A DNA stretch of 64,000 nucleotides from Ostrinia nubilalis (Eukaryota > Arthropoda > Insecta > Lepidoptera > Crambidae). The notes under the pieces are model-generated. The model saw only the letters and a program-made list of their open reading frames with translations. It was not told where the DNA came from and did no database searches. The DNA lies in the NCBI RefSeq assembly GCF_963855985.1, contig NC_087095.1, positions 6,148,001-6,212,000 on the forward strand. The letters run 5' to 3'. Below, piece after piece: positions 44,831-55,135 of the stretch (position 1 is the stretch's first letter; every line of letters begins with the position of its first letter). A program made the position numbers and the translations under genes.

Positions 44831-46568
44831 CAAAAAGGTCAAACTCCGGACTACCTAATGAGTTAACTATTTGTTTGAATGCATAATCGGCAAGTTCCCA
44901 TTCGGTGTCAATATTCAATTGCCTAGATGCCCGGTCCGCTTCAATGTTAGCGGCTGATCTTATATAAGATGCATGTATAAGTAATTTGCGGTGTTCACAC
45001 CACTGCCAAATTTTTCGAGATAAATCATTGAGGTGTGTGAATCTTACACCACCCATTCGGTTGATGTAAGCTAAGGCTGTACTATTGTCTACTCGGAGAA
45101 GTATGTTACAATCATGTAAATGTGTAGCAAATGTTTTTAAAGCATAAAAAGCTGCTTGCAGTTCCAGATAATTGATATGATATTTTAACTCGGATATATT
45201 CCAGTTACCGCCAGCCGTTTCACCATTACAGGCTGCACCCCACCCAGTGCTAGATGCATCACTATAAATGACTACATCGTAATTGTCTTTTTGAATAGGG
45301 TTGAAACTTTTTTCAATATTGGACTTCCACCACAGAAAATCGTGTTGTAAATACCTCTTAATATGCATTCTTTTATTATAGTTATCAGAGTCACCCAGTG
45401 CTAAATATTTTTCCCTTTCAAATAATTTTGTATAAACCCACCCATAGCGAACTGCTGGGCAGGCTGAAGTTAAAAGTCCAATAAATTCAGCAAATTGTCT
45501 AATTGTGCATTTATTTGTTTTGATGAACATATTTGCTTTTTGTTTTATACGCAATTTCTTATCGCCGGTTAGAGATAATGTCATATCACAAGTATCGAAA
45601 ATAAATCCCAAAAATTTGCATGACCTACTAGGTATAGTTTGACTTTTGTCCGAGTTTATTAAGAATCCTAGGGATTCTAAAAGTGATATGGTGGCGTTTA
45701 CGTTATTAACACATTGTTCAAATGATGAACCGATACAGCAAAAGTCATCTAGATAATTTACAGATACATAGCCAGCTGAACGTAGATTACATAATATTGG
45801 TTTCAATAGTTTCGTGAAAACGAAAGGTGCAGTACATAGACCAAAGGGAAGGACGTTAAATTCATAAATATTTGAACGCCATTGGAATCTTAATTTTTTG
45901 CGATCCTCAATATCTATATTAACTAAAAAGTATGCGTCTTGAATATCTATTGTGGCCATGTAGTCATTGTGTTCAATGAGTTTCAAAACCGTACGGTAAT
46001 CTTCCATTTTGAAGTGCTGAACGTCTATGTGTTTATTTAAACCCTTTAGATTTAATATAAACCTATGTTTACCATTCGGTTTTGGAACTGTGAAAATTGG
46101 TGAAATATATTGACCTTCACATGAATTGCAAGGTGAAATAAATTGGGATTGTAATAAATTCGAAACACATTCATCAATTATTTCAGCTTCCATTTCGGAA
46201 CAACACTTATTCTTGGGTATCTCATATTGCACCGGATTATCTATAAATGGAATTTTATAACCCTTAACCCATGATAAAATGGTAGGATCGTTTGTGATGT
46301 CAGTCCATTGTTGGTAAAAATATTGTAAACGGCCAGCAACAGGAATAGGTACCTCTGGATGCGAAGTCAGGTCCTCCTCCCCCGATGACGCTGCGTGGGC
46401 CTCGTGCTGTAGTTGCGTCGGTCGCGTAACGGAGCTGCCGGTCGCCTCTGTGGTACGGGGTTCGCTCGCGGCTCGGCGGCTGGTGCTTGCGGCGCCCCCC
46501 TCGCGTTTAAAGTTCCACGACGCACTGCAGATGCTTGACCAGAAGTACCTGGCTTGGGCTTTGGTCGA
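44793..46568 (-). CDS. DIRS reverse transcriptase-RNase H
   Basis: The open frame begins directly after a stop at 46,569; conserved sequence starts near 46,340 (GRLQYFYQQWTDIT). Counted from the GTG codon at 46,232, the polymerase shows FTVPKPNG (47), NLKGLN (61), TIDIQDAYF with D96, LPFGLCTAPFVF (128), and catalytic YLDD at 160-163. RNase H follows with D325 in YSDASSTGW, E357 in YLELQAAF and D382 in RVDNSTALAYI. It would copy the element RNA and degrade the template. The frame ends early in LFASVQNLLLVGII because of a deletion. Its upstream part overlaps the tail of gag in another frame, as is usual for these elements. Confidence 0.85.
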   Translation of the reverse strand, partial: STKAQARYFWSSICSASWNFKREGGAASTSRRAASEPRTTEATGSSVTRPTQLQHEAHAASSGEEDLTSHPEVPIPVAGRLQYFYQQWTDITNDPTILSWVKGYKIPFIDNPVQYEIPKNKCCSEMEAEIIDECVSNLLQSQFISPCNSCEGQYISPIFTVPKPNGKHRFILNLKGLNKHIDVQHFKMEDYRTVLKLIEHNDYMATIDIQDAYFLVNIDIEDRKKLRFQWRSNIYEFNVLPFGLCTAPFVFTKLLKPILCNLRSAGYVSVNYLDDFCCIGSSFEQCVNNVNATISLLESLGFLINSDKSQTIPSRSCKFLGFIFDTCDMTLSLTGDKKLRIKQKANMFIKTNKCTIRQFAEFIGLLTSACPAVRYGWVYTKLFEREKYLALGDSDNYNKRMHIKRYLQHDFLWWKSNIEKSFNPIQKDNYDVVIYSDASSTGWGAACNGETAGGNWNISELKYHINYLELQAAFYALKTFATHLHDCNILLRVDNSTALAYINRMGGVRFTHLNDLSRKIWQWCEHRKLLIHASYIRSAANIEADRASRQLNIDTEWELADYAFKQIVNSLGSPEFDLFASVQNLLLVGII

Positions 46569-47211
46569 TTATCTGTGGTTGTCGGCCTGAGTTCCCATTC
46601 CAGACTTTGAAATCGCCTTGGAAGATTTCAAATGATCGGCAAGATCGGAGCCGAATAAAAAATCGTCTATTTTGGTATTTTTAATAGTGTCTCTTGTATC
46701 CTTGTTCAATGAATTGATAACAGCGTATCGTCTAGATTGAGATTCCTTGAAGTGATAGTCACACAGTAGACGGCCAGCATCACTTAGTGACTTAATTATT
46801 TCCTGTGAAGTGGTATCTTCCTTACTTTTAAACAAAGTCAAATTTAAAGCTTTGCCCAGGGCTGACAAACAACTGGCTAACTGATTTTGTTTAGTTTGGC
46901 TATAAGCATCCTTTTTGTTATTTATTTCTGTTAAGGCTGCCTTAATTTCTAAATTTAATTTAGGAGCCCTCATGTTCGGACAATTTTCCGGAGGTAGATA
47001 TGTTTTTAACAAATCAGATCTATTTTCCTTTGGCCATTTAATAAAATATGTTGCCATCTCGAAGCAACATCTTTGTGTAAATTATCACCAAAAGGCTTCT
47101 CTGTGGTCGTATCAGGGCCTAGTATATTTAGAATATCTTCATGTAGTTCCGGACATTCATCAATGATAGCAGAACATTCTGGTTGAGAATCATTTTCAAC
47201 TTGTGTTTCAT
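46367..47211 (-). pseudogene. DIRS gag-like protein, main part, two frameshifts
   Basis: Three frames in turn give one gag-like protein. The first (47,211 to about 47,035) is acidic and ends in ASRWQHILLNG. The second (about 47,057 to 46,605) holds NRSDLLKTYLPPENCPNMRA and a helical region. The third (about 46,605 to 46,367) starts LEWELRPTTTDNRPK and is P/R-rich with a basic end QRHRGRRT. The joins need one frame change near 47,035 and one near 46,605. Gag of this group is nuclear and binds nucleic acid; the basic tail fits. This copy is not translatable as one chain. Confidence 0.65.
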
Positions 47212-47684
47212 CTGGAAAAACGGTTACGTTTCAATAAAACATTTATCCGTATAGGATAAAATAGCCAATAGCATATTAAACGTGTTAAAATGTAAATCCG
47301 TATAGGATACATATAAGCGCTCATACGCGATATACGCGGAGCTATATAATTCCTCAACACGATATACGTGGAGTAAAAGTACAAAACTCGACCCGATTTA
47401 CAGGGAGTAACGCAGAAAAAAATAATATAAATAAGTAGGTATTCTGCATGATTTACATGAAGTACACATTCACTTATAAAACTTGTAAAGTTGCGTAGTA
47501 GCATAATAGATGATGAAGAAAAAATAAGCCGGCTTAACTACAATTTATTTAAAGCATTTAGCAGTAAATAAATAGGAAGCGCGCATAGTCATATAGACCT
47601 GAGCGACATGCCGGCGCCAGCCTGTCGCTGTGCACTGGCGCGTAACGATATACATACAAGTATGTAGTATGCACTGTTACTTAC
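47212..47684 (-). other. Candidate intron in DIRS gag
   Basis: Bounded by GTAAGT at 47,684 and a pyrimidine-rich TTTTTCCAG at 47,212 (minus strand). It contains about six degenerate copies of a ~15-bp unit (ATCCGTATAGGAT, CGATATACGCGGAG, CGATATACGTGGAG, CGATTTACAGGGAG and relatives) spaced 30-60 bp apart. It has no coding signs. Confidence 0.5.
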
Positions 47685-47862
47685 CGCAATTTATTTCTAA
47701 GCCGTTGTCAGAATGGAGTGAACTGGGTATTTCATCGCTGCTTTCTGAACTTGAAGATATTCTCCGATGGCGTGATTTCCGTTTTAATTGCTTCTCTAAT
47801 TTCCTAATTTTCTTTTTTATAACGTCGTAGTCCTCGTCTCGCGATCGTTTCTTTCCACCCAT
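47685..47862 (-). CDS. DIRS gag, first exon (candidate)
   Basis: Starts MGGKKRSRDEDYDV with a strongly basic coiled segment (KKKIRKLEKQLKRKSRHRR) and a serine-rich acidic run (SSSSESSDEIPSS). It ends at EINCG. The next bases on the minus strand, G|GTAAGTAA, are a strong splice donor. Without splicing the frame stops two codons later. An upstream in-frame Met at 47,943 exists, but the 47,862 start fits the compact gag head better. An intron of 473 bp to the acceptor TTTTTCCAG at 47,212 keeps the phase into the next gag segment. Confidence 0.6.
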
Positions 47863-47911
47863 TATGAATATTACGAACGAACTCGTGCGACTCGGACGAC
47901 ACAAAATCACG

Positions 47912-48080
47912 TAATGGCGTCCAGTACCGTAGCTCGGCCGCACCGAGCCCGGGAGGGAGCGAGCGAGATAGAAGTTTTTTCTTTTAGTAGCTTTAAAGAG
48001 TGTGATAAGGACGGCACCATACTACGTACTGCTGCATGTAAATTGGTAATCATCTTCGGAAGAGGTACGAAGTATAATTA
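47912..48080 (-). repeat. DIRS 5' terminus
   Basis: Inverted match to the 3' terminus over about 147 bp, including CGAGCCCGGGAGGGAGCGAG. The outermost 45 bp pair with the internal complementary region instead. The short GC-rich block would also carry the element's promoter. Confidence 0.85.
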
Positions 48081-48341
48081 GTTCTTATTATACTTAGCTA
48101 TTGATAGCTAAGTAAGGTACGATCTACGGCATTTCCAGCTGTACTTTGTGGCACTACATTGAATAGATTTTTCAGAAAAAAATCTGGTAAAAAAGCTTAC
48201 TGTGCTCAGTGCTGTCGTCTATACCGCCATATTTTACCTAAATTGACATGTTACAGTTGATAGCTATGCACATTAAAGAAATATAAAAGCAAAATATGAC
48301 TAACTAGTTCTATGTAGGTAAGTACATTATACCTACCTAAT

Positions 48342-48446
48342 GCTGGGTTGCACCATTTAACTTTAACTTTGACAAACGTCAAAAACCTGTCATACTCCAT
48401 ACAAAAAGCACTGGTTATCGTCATAGTTACCGTTAAAATCAGCTTA
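48342..48446 (+). repeat. GGGTTGCACCA MITE, copy 3
   Basis: GCTGGGTTGCACCATTTAAC at the left; the right inverted end is damaged (AAAATCAGCTTAAG). The middle is nearly identical to the copy at 54.5 kb. Confidence 0.7.
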
Positions 48447-49497
48447 AGTCATCGTATAGGAATGGTGTTCCAAATCTTTGACAAAAAACCTATGACAATG
48501 TTGAGGTATCCCAATTAATATTTTATTACTTACCCTAAAATTAATAAAATACCAAAGCAGATATAAAGTGAAAAGGCCCTGTTAAAGGTTTATTCAGGCT
48601 TCAACAAACACCCGGGCAGAAAAAGATAACCAGAGTATCAAATTGTGCTCACTAAAATAACTAAACCTTTCATGACCGTTGTTTTAATTTTGTTATGAAG
48701 TCAAATAAATCCTTTTTACCCCGAGTGCCGAACTTATGATTTATACCACTACACAAAAAGTCAGTCAGTCTGAAAAAAGCCTTGAAGATAAACGCTAAGT
48801 ATACTTATTCAACTGTAACGTGCATGAAATACTCATTTAGATGATTTTATTCCCAATAATACATAATCTTTACTATTCCCAATAATACATATCTAACTAT
48901 TGGGTGGACATATGTATTTATCGGCAGAAAATTAATTAGGGTATAGGCAGCGATCATTACTCCACGTCGCAAATAAATTGCTTGCGAAGGCAAGCATCAG
49001 ATCTAATAAATATCATTCTCCACGTGGGAAACGACTGTGACTTAACAAAAATAATACTTTCTTTGTCTTGGCACGAGTCAGCTTACACACGTCCCTGTTT
49101 ATACAATGGCAGTGTCAAATGAAAGATATTTATAGCAATTACTGGGCACATCTGCGCTCGCGATTTTACAGTACATAAATTAATTCATTTCGCTCCCAGC
49201 TACAATGGAGTTGTTTAGGCCGGTAGGCTTGTTGAAGGTCAAGGACGTCTGTGTTAGCTTTTTACACCATCCTAGTCGTATTATTGTACTAGCCAACATT
49301 GTGGTACTTACTAAAGTCTCTTAACTTCAAACAGTGAAGGAGACTTGGCGAAGTCACACTCGCTTTATTAAACTTTTGAAAGCGCTTGGGACGCGCGCTC
49401 ATGCATTGCTGAAACGTGCTGTCGACTTCAAACATTTCATGTACTCAACATTTACCTATAGGAGGCAACACGTGGAAATGTTTAACAATTATAAGGG
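48447..49497. other. No feature seen
   Basis: AT-rich sequence. TATTCCCAATAATACATA occurs twice in tandem near 48.85-48.89 kb, a short local duplication. Open frames at 49.33-49.67 kb run into the next repeat and are not genes. Confidence 0.5.
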
Positions 49498-49727
49498 AAC
49501 TAGCTTTCCGCCCGCGGCTTCGCCCGCGTGGAATTTCGTCTGTAACAGAAAAACTTTATCGCGCGCGTCCCTGTTTCAAAAACCGGGATAAAAACTATCC
49601 TATGTCCTTTCTCGGGACTCAAACTATCTCCCTGCCAAATTTCATCAAAATCAGTTCAGTGGTTTAGGCGTGAAAGAGAGACAGACAGACAGATTTACTT
49701 TCGCATTTATAATTTAGTATAGATTTT
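49498..49727 (+). repeat. Lepidopteran 'cccgcggcttcgcccgcg' repeat, copy 2
   Basis: Matches the copy at 13.5 kb over its full length, including the (GACA)n run and the TATAATTTAGTATAGATT end, with few differences. The two copies define the repeat unit at about 225 bp. Confidence 0.75.
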
Positions 49728-49768
49728 CTTAATTGGCAATTGATTTTAAACATTATCTACACATTTGC

Positions 49769-51757
49769 GCTAATACTAGAGATGAAACGGATAGTTGTTT
49801 GGCCGGATACCGGATATCCGGCCAGCTGCTAGGCCGGATAGCCGGATATCCGGCGGCCGGATAGTTGGCCCATTGTCTAGTTGCATGTCGTGACGAGTTT
49901 TTCGCCGCACAGGTGCTTCGAACGCGATCAGTGGGTTAGTACGTAGTAGTAGTAGTTACGCTATTAGTAGACTAGACTAATCACACTTTTCGAAAATCGA
50001 ATCCGTTCGAAAAGAATGTCAGAAATTGCCACTTGTCTAGGGGGCAATTCGGGTGATTTTGCTATAGTGAGTGTGTGATGGAATAGCGAAAATTCAATGA
50101 GGATCAGTACTGTTGTAGAAAATTCAATAAGACTATCTACGTATCTACGTTAATCTTTAAGACATAAGAAAGATAAATATCTTTTTGAATTATCCAAATC
50201 GGACCATTACTTACGAAGATATTAAGTAATAAACATAGGCCGTTTTTGCCGCTAAAAGTAAACGTACGCAGGGCCGCGTGACGTCACTATATCCGAATCG
50301 AGCGCAGCCGGCGTACTATTGGGATGGAAAATATTTTTTTCCAGCTAAACTATCAGTTTTAGAAAAAAACTTTTAATAACATTTATTCATCAAAATAAAG
50401 TAACCTATCGACCAGTAAATTTTAAAAATAAAAATTTTGAAAAATAAGTATCGCTATATCCAAAAACCACATTTTCATAGGATTCGATGGAATGCGGAGA
50501 CGCGGTTGGGGTGAGTGTAACTTTATGATTGTTTGTATTGAACATAATAATAATACATAATATGAGTGCTATTCTGGCCTGGGGAGAGGGGGAGGGGGGG
50601 GGAGGTCAAGTCATAACCAGTTCTGGTTCTGGCCTAGGGGGGGGGGGGGGGGGGGGTAAGTCATACCAAGCTTCTGGCCGAGGGGGACTCATACCCAGCT
50701 TATGCTTATGGACTGGGGGGAGGGGCTAGCCTTACCCAGCTTCTGGCCTGGGGGAAGGGGGGGGGGGGTCAAGTCATACCCAGTTTCTGCCCGGGGGGGG
50801 GGGGGAGGGGGTAAGTCCTAACCTAACTTCTGGCCGAGGGGGAAGTCATGCCCAGCTTATGACCTGGGGAGTGGAGGGGGGCGGGGGAGTCATACCCAGC
50901 TTAAGTCATAACAACACTTATGAACACTTTATTTGAATAAATCGCCAAATATACCACCGCGGAGACCCCAATCGCGTCTCCGCGTTCCATTGAATCGTAT
51001 GAGCGTATGGATTTTTTGCAATATTTTTCACAATTTCTATTTTTAAAAATTACCTATCGATAGCTTATTTTATTCTGATGAATAAATGTCATTACAAGTT
51101 TTTCTCTAAAACTGATAGTTTGGCTAGAAAAAAAGATTTTCTATCCACGCAGTACGCCGGCAGCGTTCGGATCGGATATAGTGACGTCATCGCTCCCGCG
51201 CCAGGCGGTCAGTGAACTTTTTTAGTAATTTGGCCATAACTTCGTCAATTTTTGTCGTAGAACAAAAATTTTTGGACTGTATATTAAGGATTTCTTAGCC
51301 CTATCAATCTGCATTCACAGCTAAAAATCGAAATGATCCTCATTAGTTTACTTGCTGCGTAACTGAACTGCAAGCATCATGTCACCAGACCATCAGTGAA
51401 AAAAAGGTCGCCTTTTTTATTTGGCAATTATTTCGACATTAACAGATGTTTACCTTTTATGTATTTGTCATTAGAGTGTTTAGCCCAAAAAAAAATTGTT
51501 TTTAGCCTTAATATGTCTTTTTTGTAACTTTTCGGACTTTAAATAAAAGCCGGCATTATTATAAGCCATTTTATTGATATTTACCTCAAAGATTAATGTA
51601 TTTCATTTTATTAATAGGAAAATTTCGTAGTTTTTTAATATCCGGTATCCGGCCGGATAGTGAGTTACTATCGGGTATCCGGCCGGATAGTAAATTGAGG
51701 CCGGATATCCGGCCTACCGGATAGTTACCGGATATCCGTTTCATCTCTAGCTAATAC
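49769..51757. mobile_element. hAT-like non-autonomous element with 8-bp target duplication
   Basis: GCTAATAC at 49,769-49,776 is repeated at 51,750-51,757. The 1,973-bp insert begins TAGAGATGAAACGGATA and ends with the inverse (CCGTTTCATCTCTA). An 8-bp duplication with TAGAGATG-type ends is typical of hAT transposons. Palindromic words CCGGATATCCGG are arrayed in the outer ~100 bp of each side. Inside lies a second inverted repeat (about 50,275-50,513 with 50,966-51,195) around a G-run minisatellite. No transposase is present. Confidence 0.8.
50575..50905 (+). repeat. G-run minisatellite
   Basis: About seven irregular units of the form CTTCTGGCC, then 5-20 G with occasional A, then TCATACCCAG. 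The longest G run is 20 bases (50,637-50,656). It lies in the loop of the inner inverted repeat of the hAT-like element. Such runs could form G-quadruplexes and are also prone to assembly error. Confidence 0.85.
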
Positions 51758-52491
51758 CCTTAATGGGCTATTGCAGACAAGAATCAGTACAGTAACCTGT
51801 CATATTTTTTAAATTTTTTATTTTATTGTATAAAACACACAACACACAAACACACACATATCAGTCTTTTCTTTCTCGGTTTGCTCATGCAAGCTGCTTT
51901 CTCGTGTTTTCTTCATTTAGATAAACATATAGACTATAGAGCGAGTCGAGCTTAGATCCGCGCATGGCATGTATCAATAAACATAATATTATTTACTAGC
52001 CTTACCACTTTGTGCCACTAGGCTAAGGCCTTGTCCAGGAAGGCGAATTTGCCGCGAATGTCTTCGCTCGTAGAATCAAACCCGCGTTGACGAGATTATT
52101 GATTGGCGATTGTGAACTGAATCCTTTGCCACTACAAAACGCTAGTTACAACTAAGCACATAAGATGTCACAGTGATAAACTTGATGTGTCGTCGTTGGT
52201 ACAACCCTTTGGTAGAGCTCTTTAGCTCTGTCGTCACTCTACATGAAGAGGGCTACTGTAACTGCATTTATTGCGTCCGCACTTTGTATGGAAACTGATA
52301 TTATTTGCGGATGGAAGTGTAAACTGACGTGTTGTATTAAGTCTACAAGCTTTCTGAGGAAACATAAACTCATTCTGATTTAAGCGTTCATTGAAGCTAA
52401 ATAGTTATGTCGGAATTCTGTGTTTCTCCGAGTGTTGATGGAGTGAGGGGCTTTTTTCACTAGCAGGCAGCTGTTCTGGCCTTTTTGTATA
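51758..52491. other. No feature seen
   Basis: AT-rich sequence with a short (CA)n patch near 51,835-51,858. Confidence 0.5.
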
Positions 52492-53337
52492 TATGTTACA
52501 GGAGATGTATGAAATCCGTCATTGTATACAATTCCTAGGAATTGTGTATAAGTCCTAAAATCACCCGGAAATGTGTGATGTAAATTATATTAGACACATT
52601 TCCTAGGAAAATTACACATTTCCTAAACAGCAATCGGAAATGTAATTAAGATATTTTTTTTACACAAAATTATTTTTATTACGCCACTTTTTGTTCTCCT
52701 AAACTTAAATGGCGCTACCGCAACGCGGCAGCTGTGTATGTGTAAGGTCGCAAGTCTAACCTAACCTAACCGAGACTTTGTTATCCAGCTACAGGAGTAC
52801 TAAAACCTTCATGTCAATAATAGGAGATGTTAAAATTAGGGATTTCCAATACTTCAGCGTAATATGCGTGATGCCGAAAGAAAGGTAAGTATGCCAATAA
52901 ATTTTAGGCAAATATTTTTTTCGACCAAAGTATAATAGTGCGAAAACAACTGTCAGGCTAAACAATAATAATTGTGAGTTAAAAGTACCTATCGGCCAAT
53001 GTGGAGTATAATAGTGCGAAAACAACTGTCAGGCTAAACAATAATAATTGTGAGTTAAAAGTACCTATCGGCGAATGTGGTTTGGCTAAATGAAATTTTA
53101 GGCGTACCGAGGGACACCCGATCACGCGACCGCGCTTGTGCCGCTTAGTTTTATACATTTCCTAATACAATATTGGAATTCTATAAAATATAGGAAAAGT
53201 ATACATTTCCTAGGATATGTGCGTATTAAAAAATCTCTGAAGCAATATTTTATACATTTCCTAAATAGCTTCGGAATTGTATACATTTCCTAGGAATAGT
53301 ATACAATTCCTAGAATTCATACATTTCCTGTAACATA
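52492..53337. mobile_element. TA-flanked element with TTTCCTAGGAAA word array
   Basis: TA flanks termini TGTTACAGGAGATGTATGAA and TGTTACAGGAAATGTATGAA (inverted). The words ACATTTCCTA and CAATTCCTAGGAATTG recur about a dozen times within 150 bp of each end. The centre is non-coding and holds a 76-bp tandem duplication. The superfamily is unknown; the TA target suggests Tc1/mariner. Confidence 0.7.
52930..53081. repeat. 76-bp tandem duplication
   Basis: Two adjacent copies (52,930-53,005 and 53,006-53,081) starting GTATAATAGTGCGAAAACAA and ending AATGTGG; only one or two bases differ. It was formed within the TA-flanked element. Confidence 0.9.
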
Positions 53338-53390
53338 TATATTTAATTTTACACTATGTAGAGTGACATAGTGTAAAATTAAATATTATG

Positions 53391-53646
53391 TTACTAGCTT
53401 CTTTTCGCGGCTTTGCTTACATGGATTTGAGTTTGCCACGGATTTTGTTCACTTCCATTTTTTTGCGCTGAACTAATCTTGATTTTAAATAAAATAAGTT
53501 TCAGTTACACCTTATTATTATATCAGCTTGAATAACTCTATCAATTAAAACACCGCATTAAAATCCGTTGCGTAGTTTTAAGATCTAAGCATACATAAGG
53601 ACAGACAGACAGGAAAGCGACTTTGTTTTAAATAATATGTAGTGAT
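53391..53646 (+). repeat. Lepidopteran 'cgcggctttgc' repeat, diverged
   Basis: ACTAGCTTCTTTTCGCGGCT at the left, 'aaatccgttgcgtagtttt' and a (GACA)n run toward the right. It has the same general build as the 13.5- and 49.5-kb repeats but is much changed. Confidence 0.55.
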
Positions 53647-54541
53647 ACAGGATAGCTTATCTTACAGCGACCATCCTTTGCTAACTCAACTTTGAAGATA
53701 AAGATAAGATAAATAAAGAAAGAAAATAAAGTGTTTTACACAACTTAGTTTGGGACTACCTAGATGGCGCCTTGGAAATGAATGAGTTTTTTTATTAAAA
53801 TTAATCCAGATTTTTAGTCTGAAAATAACAGTAACTCAAGTGGTCAAGGTCTTAGCGTCCTGAAGGTGGGCTATTATCATTTATCTAGCCTAGGTGGATG
53901 GATATCTAATAAATCTATATTATTCGTCTTCAACGTCTGAAAGCATCTTGGTTTACGAGGGCTCCGTTTCACAGAAATGTTCATATTGATAGCTGCTATT
54001 CAGTTTGAATGAAGCTGAAATTTGAGGCTAGACCTTGACTGGAGCAAAGAATTCGGTTAGAAATAATAGGTAACCATAATCTCTTATCGGTTTGCGTTGA
54101 AATTACGTAATTGAAGTACTACTAGATATTAGGTCGAGTAAATTTAAAAACAGTAAATGCTCTATGTCCGGGTTGAGTCAATTTAAAAACAGTAAGTCAA
54201 TTTGAAAACATATTATTGAAAATCTAATTTTAAATGGCCCATTAGCGCCGAGCCTAAGTATGAAAAACATAAATTGTTTTCTTCACGTAAATCGTTTAAG
54301 TTACTGATTCTGACTCGCTCCTAATTTGGATACTGATTGCAAAGGCCTAGTAAATAAATAACGTAATAATTTGTCTACTTTTACTTATCTAGTGCAGTTG
54401 TTTTGGAGTCGATTTTAGTTTTTTTACACCTAGATTCTATTTAGGTAGATAATAGCGTCCGAGCGCGTCATAATTCAATCGTATCATCTGACTGCACGTA
54501 CTCTATGAACAACTCTGACATAAAATCTATTGTCAAACAAA
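53647..54541. other. No feature seen
   Basis: AT-rich sequence. 'gagtcaatttaaaaacagtaa' is present twice close together near 54.13-54.20 kb, a local duplication. Confidence 0.5.
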
Positions 54542-54659
54542 AGCTGGGCTGCACCATTTTACTTTAACTTTGACAAACGTCAAAAATCTGTCAAACTCCA
54601 TACAAAAAGCACCGGTTATCGTCATAGTTACGGTCAAAGTTGGGTGGTGCAACTCAGCC
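54542..54659 (+). repeat. GGGTTGCACCA MITE, copy 4
   Basis: The best preserved copy: AGCTGGGCTGCACCATTTTA at the left, GGTGGTGCAACTCAGCC at the right. 118 bp. Confidence 0.8.
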
Positions 54660-55135
54660 TAAATGTTACATGTAGGTAAAAACTCCAGTCTCAACTCACT
54701 ATTATGAGATGTAAAGATAGATTACAGCATTTCTATGTTATGTTACGTTCTTACGAGTGGTAGGTACAACACAGGTAAAATGTTTGGTTTGGTTCATGAA
54801 AGGGTGAACACTAGAACATTCTATAGAGTGGCTCGTTGTTCTGTTACAATTAAATGCTCTAGCTAGTCTATACTCACCTGTACAGTCAGAATGCCGAACA
54901 AATCTCAAAAATGAATGAGCCGTATGGACGAGATATGTTTGAACCTTTTCTGTTTTGAAGTTGTCTTTGATCGTGATTGTACAATAGGGACCAGGAAATA
55001 TGATTGTTTGCGAAGCTACACTTTTGTTTACTTTTTGGTGGCTCATATTTTCTGCCTTGGGTATTGTGTACATAATTTGTTTAGAAAACTTTCACTGAAA
55101 ATAGCTTGTGACAGTGATATTATTATCAATTAATT
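54660..55135. other. No feature seen
   Basis: Open frames of 111 and 72 codons overlap on opposite strands, but neither shows motifs or host-like codon structure. Confidence 0.45.

Larger units (their letters stand above)
43024..48080 (-). mobile_element. DIRS-type tyrosine-recombinase retrotransposon
   Basis: A 5.06-kb element read right to left: 5' inverted terminus, gag, reverse transcriptase-RNase H, tyrosine recombinase, internal complementary region, 3' inverted terminus. Elements of this kind replicate through a circular DNA that the recombinase inserts, and so make no target duplication. Here GTT stands immediately outside both ends (43,021-43,023 and 48,081-48,083). All hallmark parts are present, but gag has two frame breaks and the RT ORF a deletion, so this copy cannot supply all its own proteins. 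Confidence 0.9.

Noticed and set aside
50529..50729. Glycine-rich 66-codon ORF
   Set aside because: It is a translation of poly-G runs in the minisatellite.
52755..52775. Telomere-like CCTAA repeats
   Set aside because: Only about three units inside a transposon; not a telomeric array.
54738..55073. 111-codon minus-strand ORF
   Set aside because: No motif, no splice context and an overlapping frame on the other strand; not supported as a gene.
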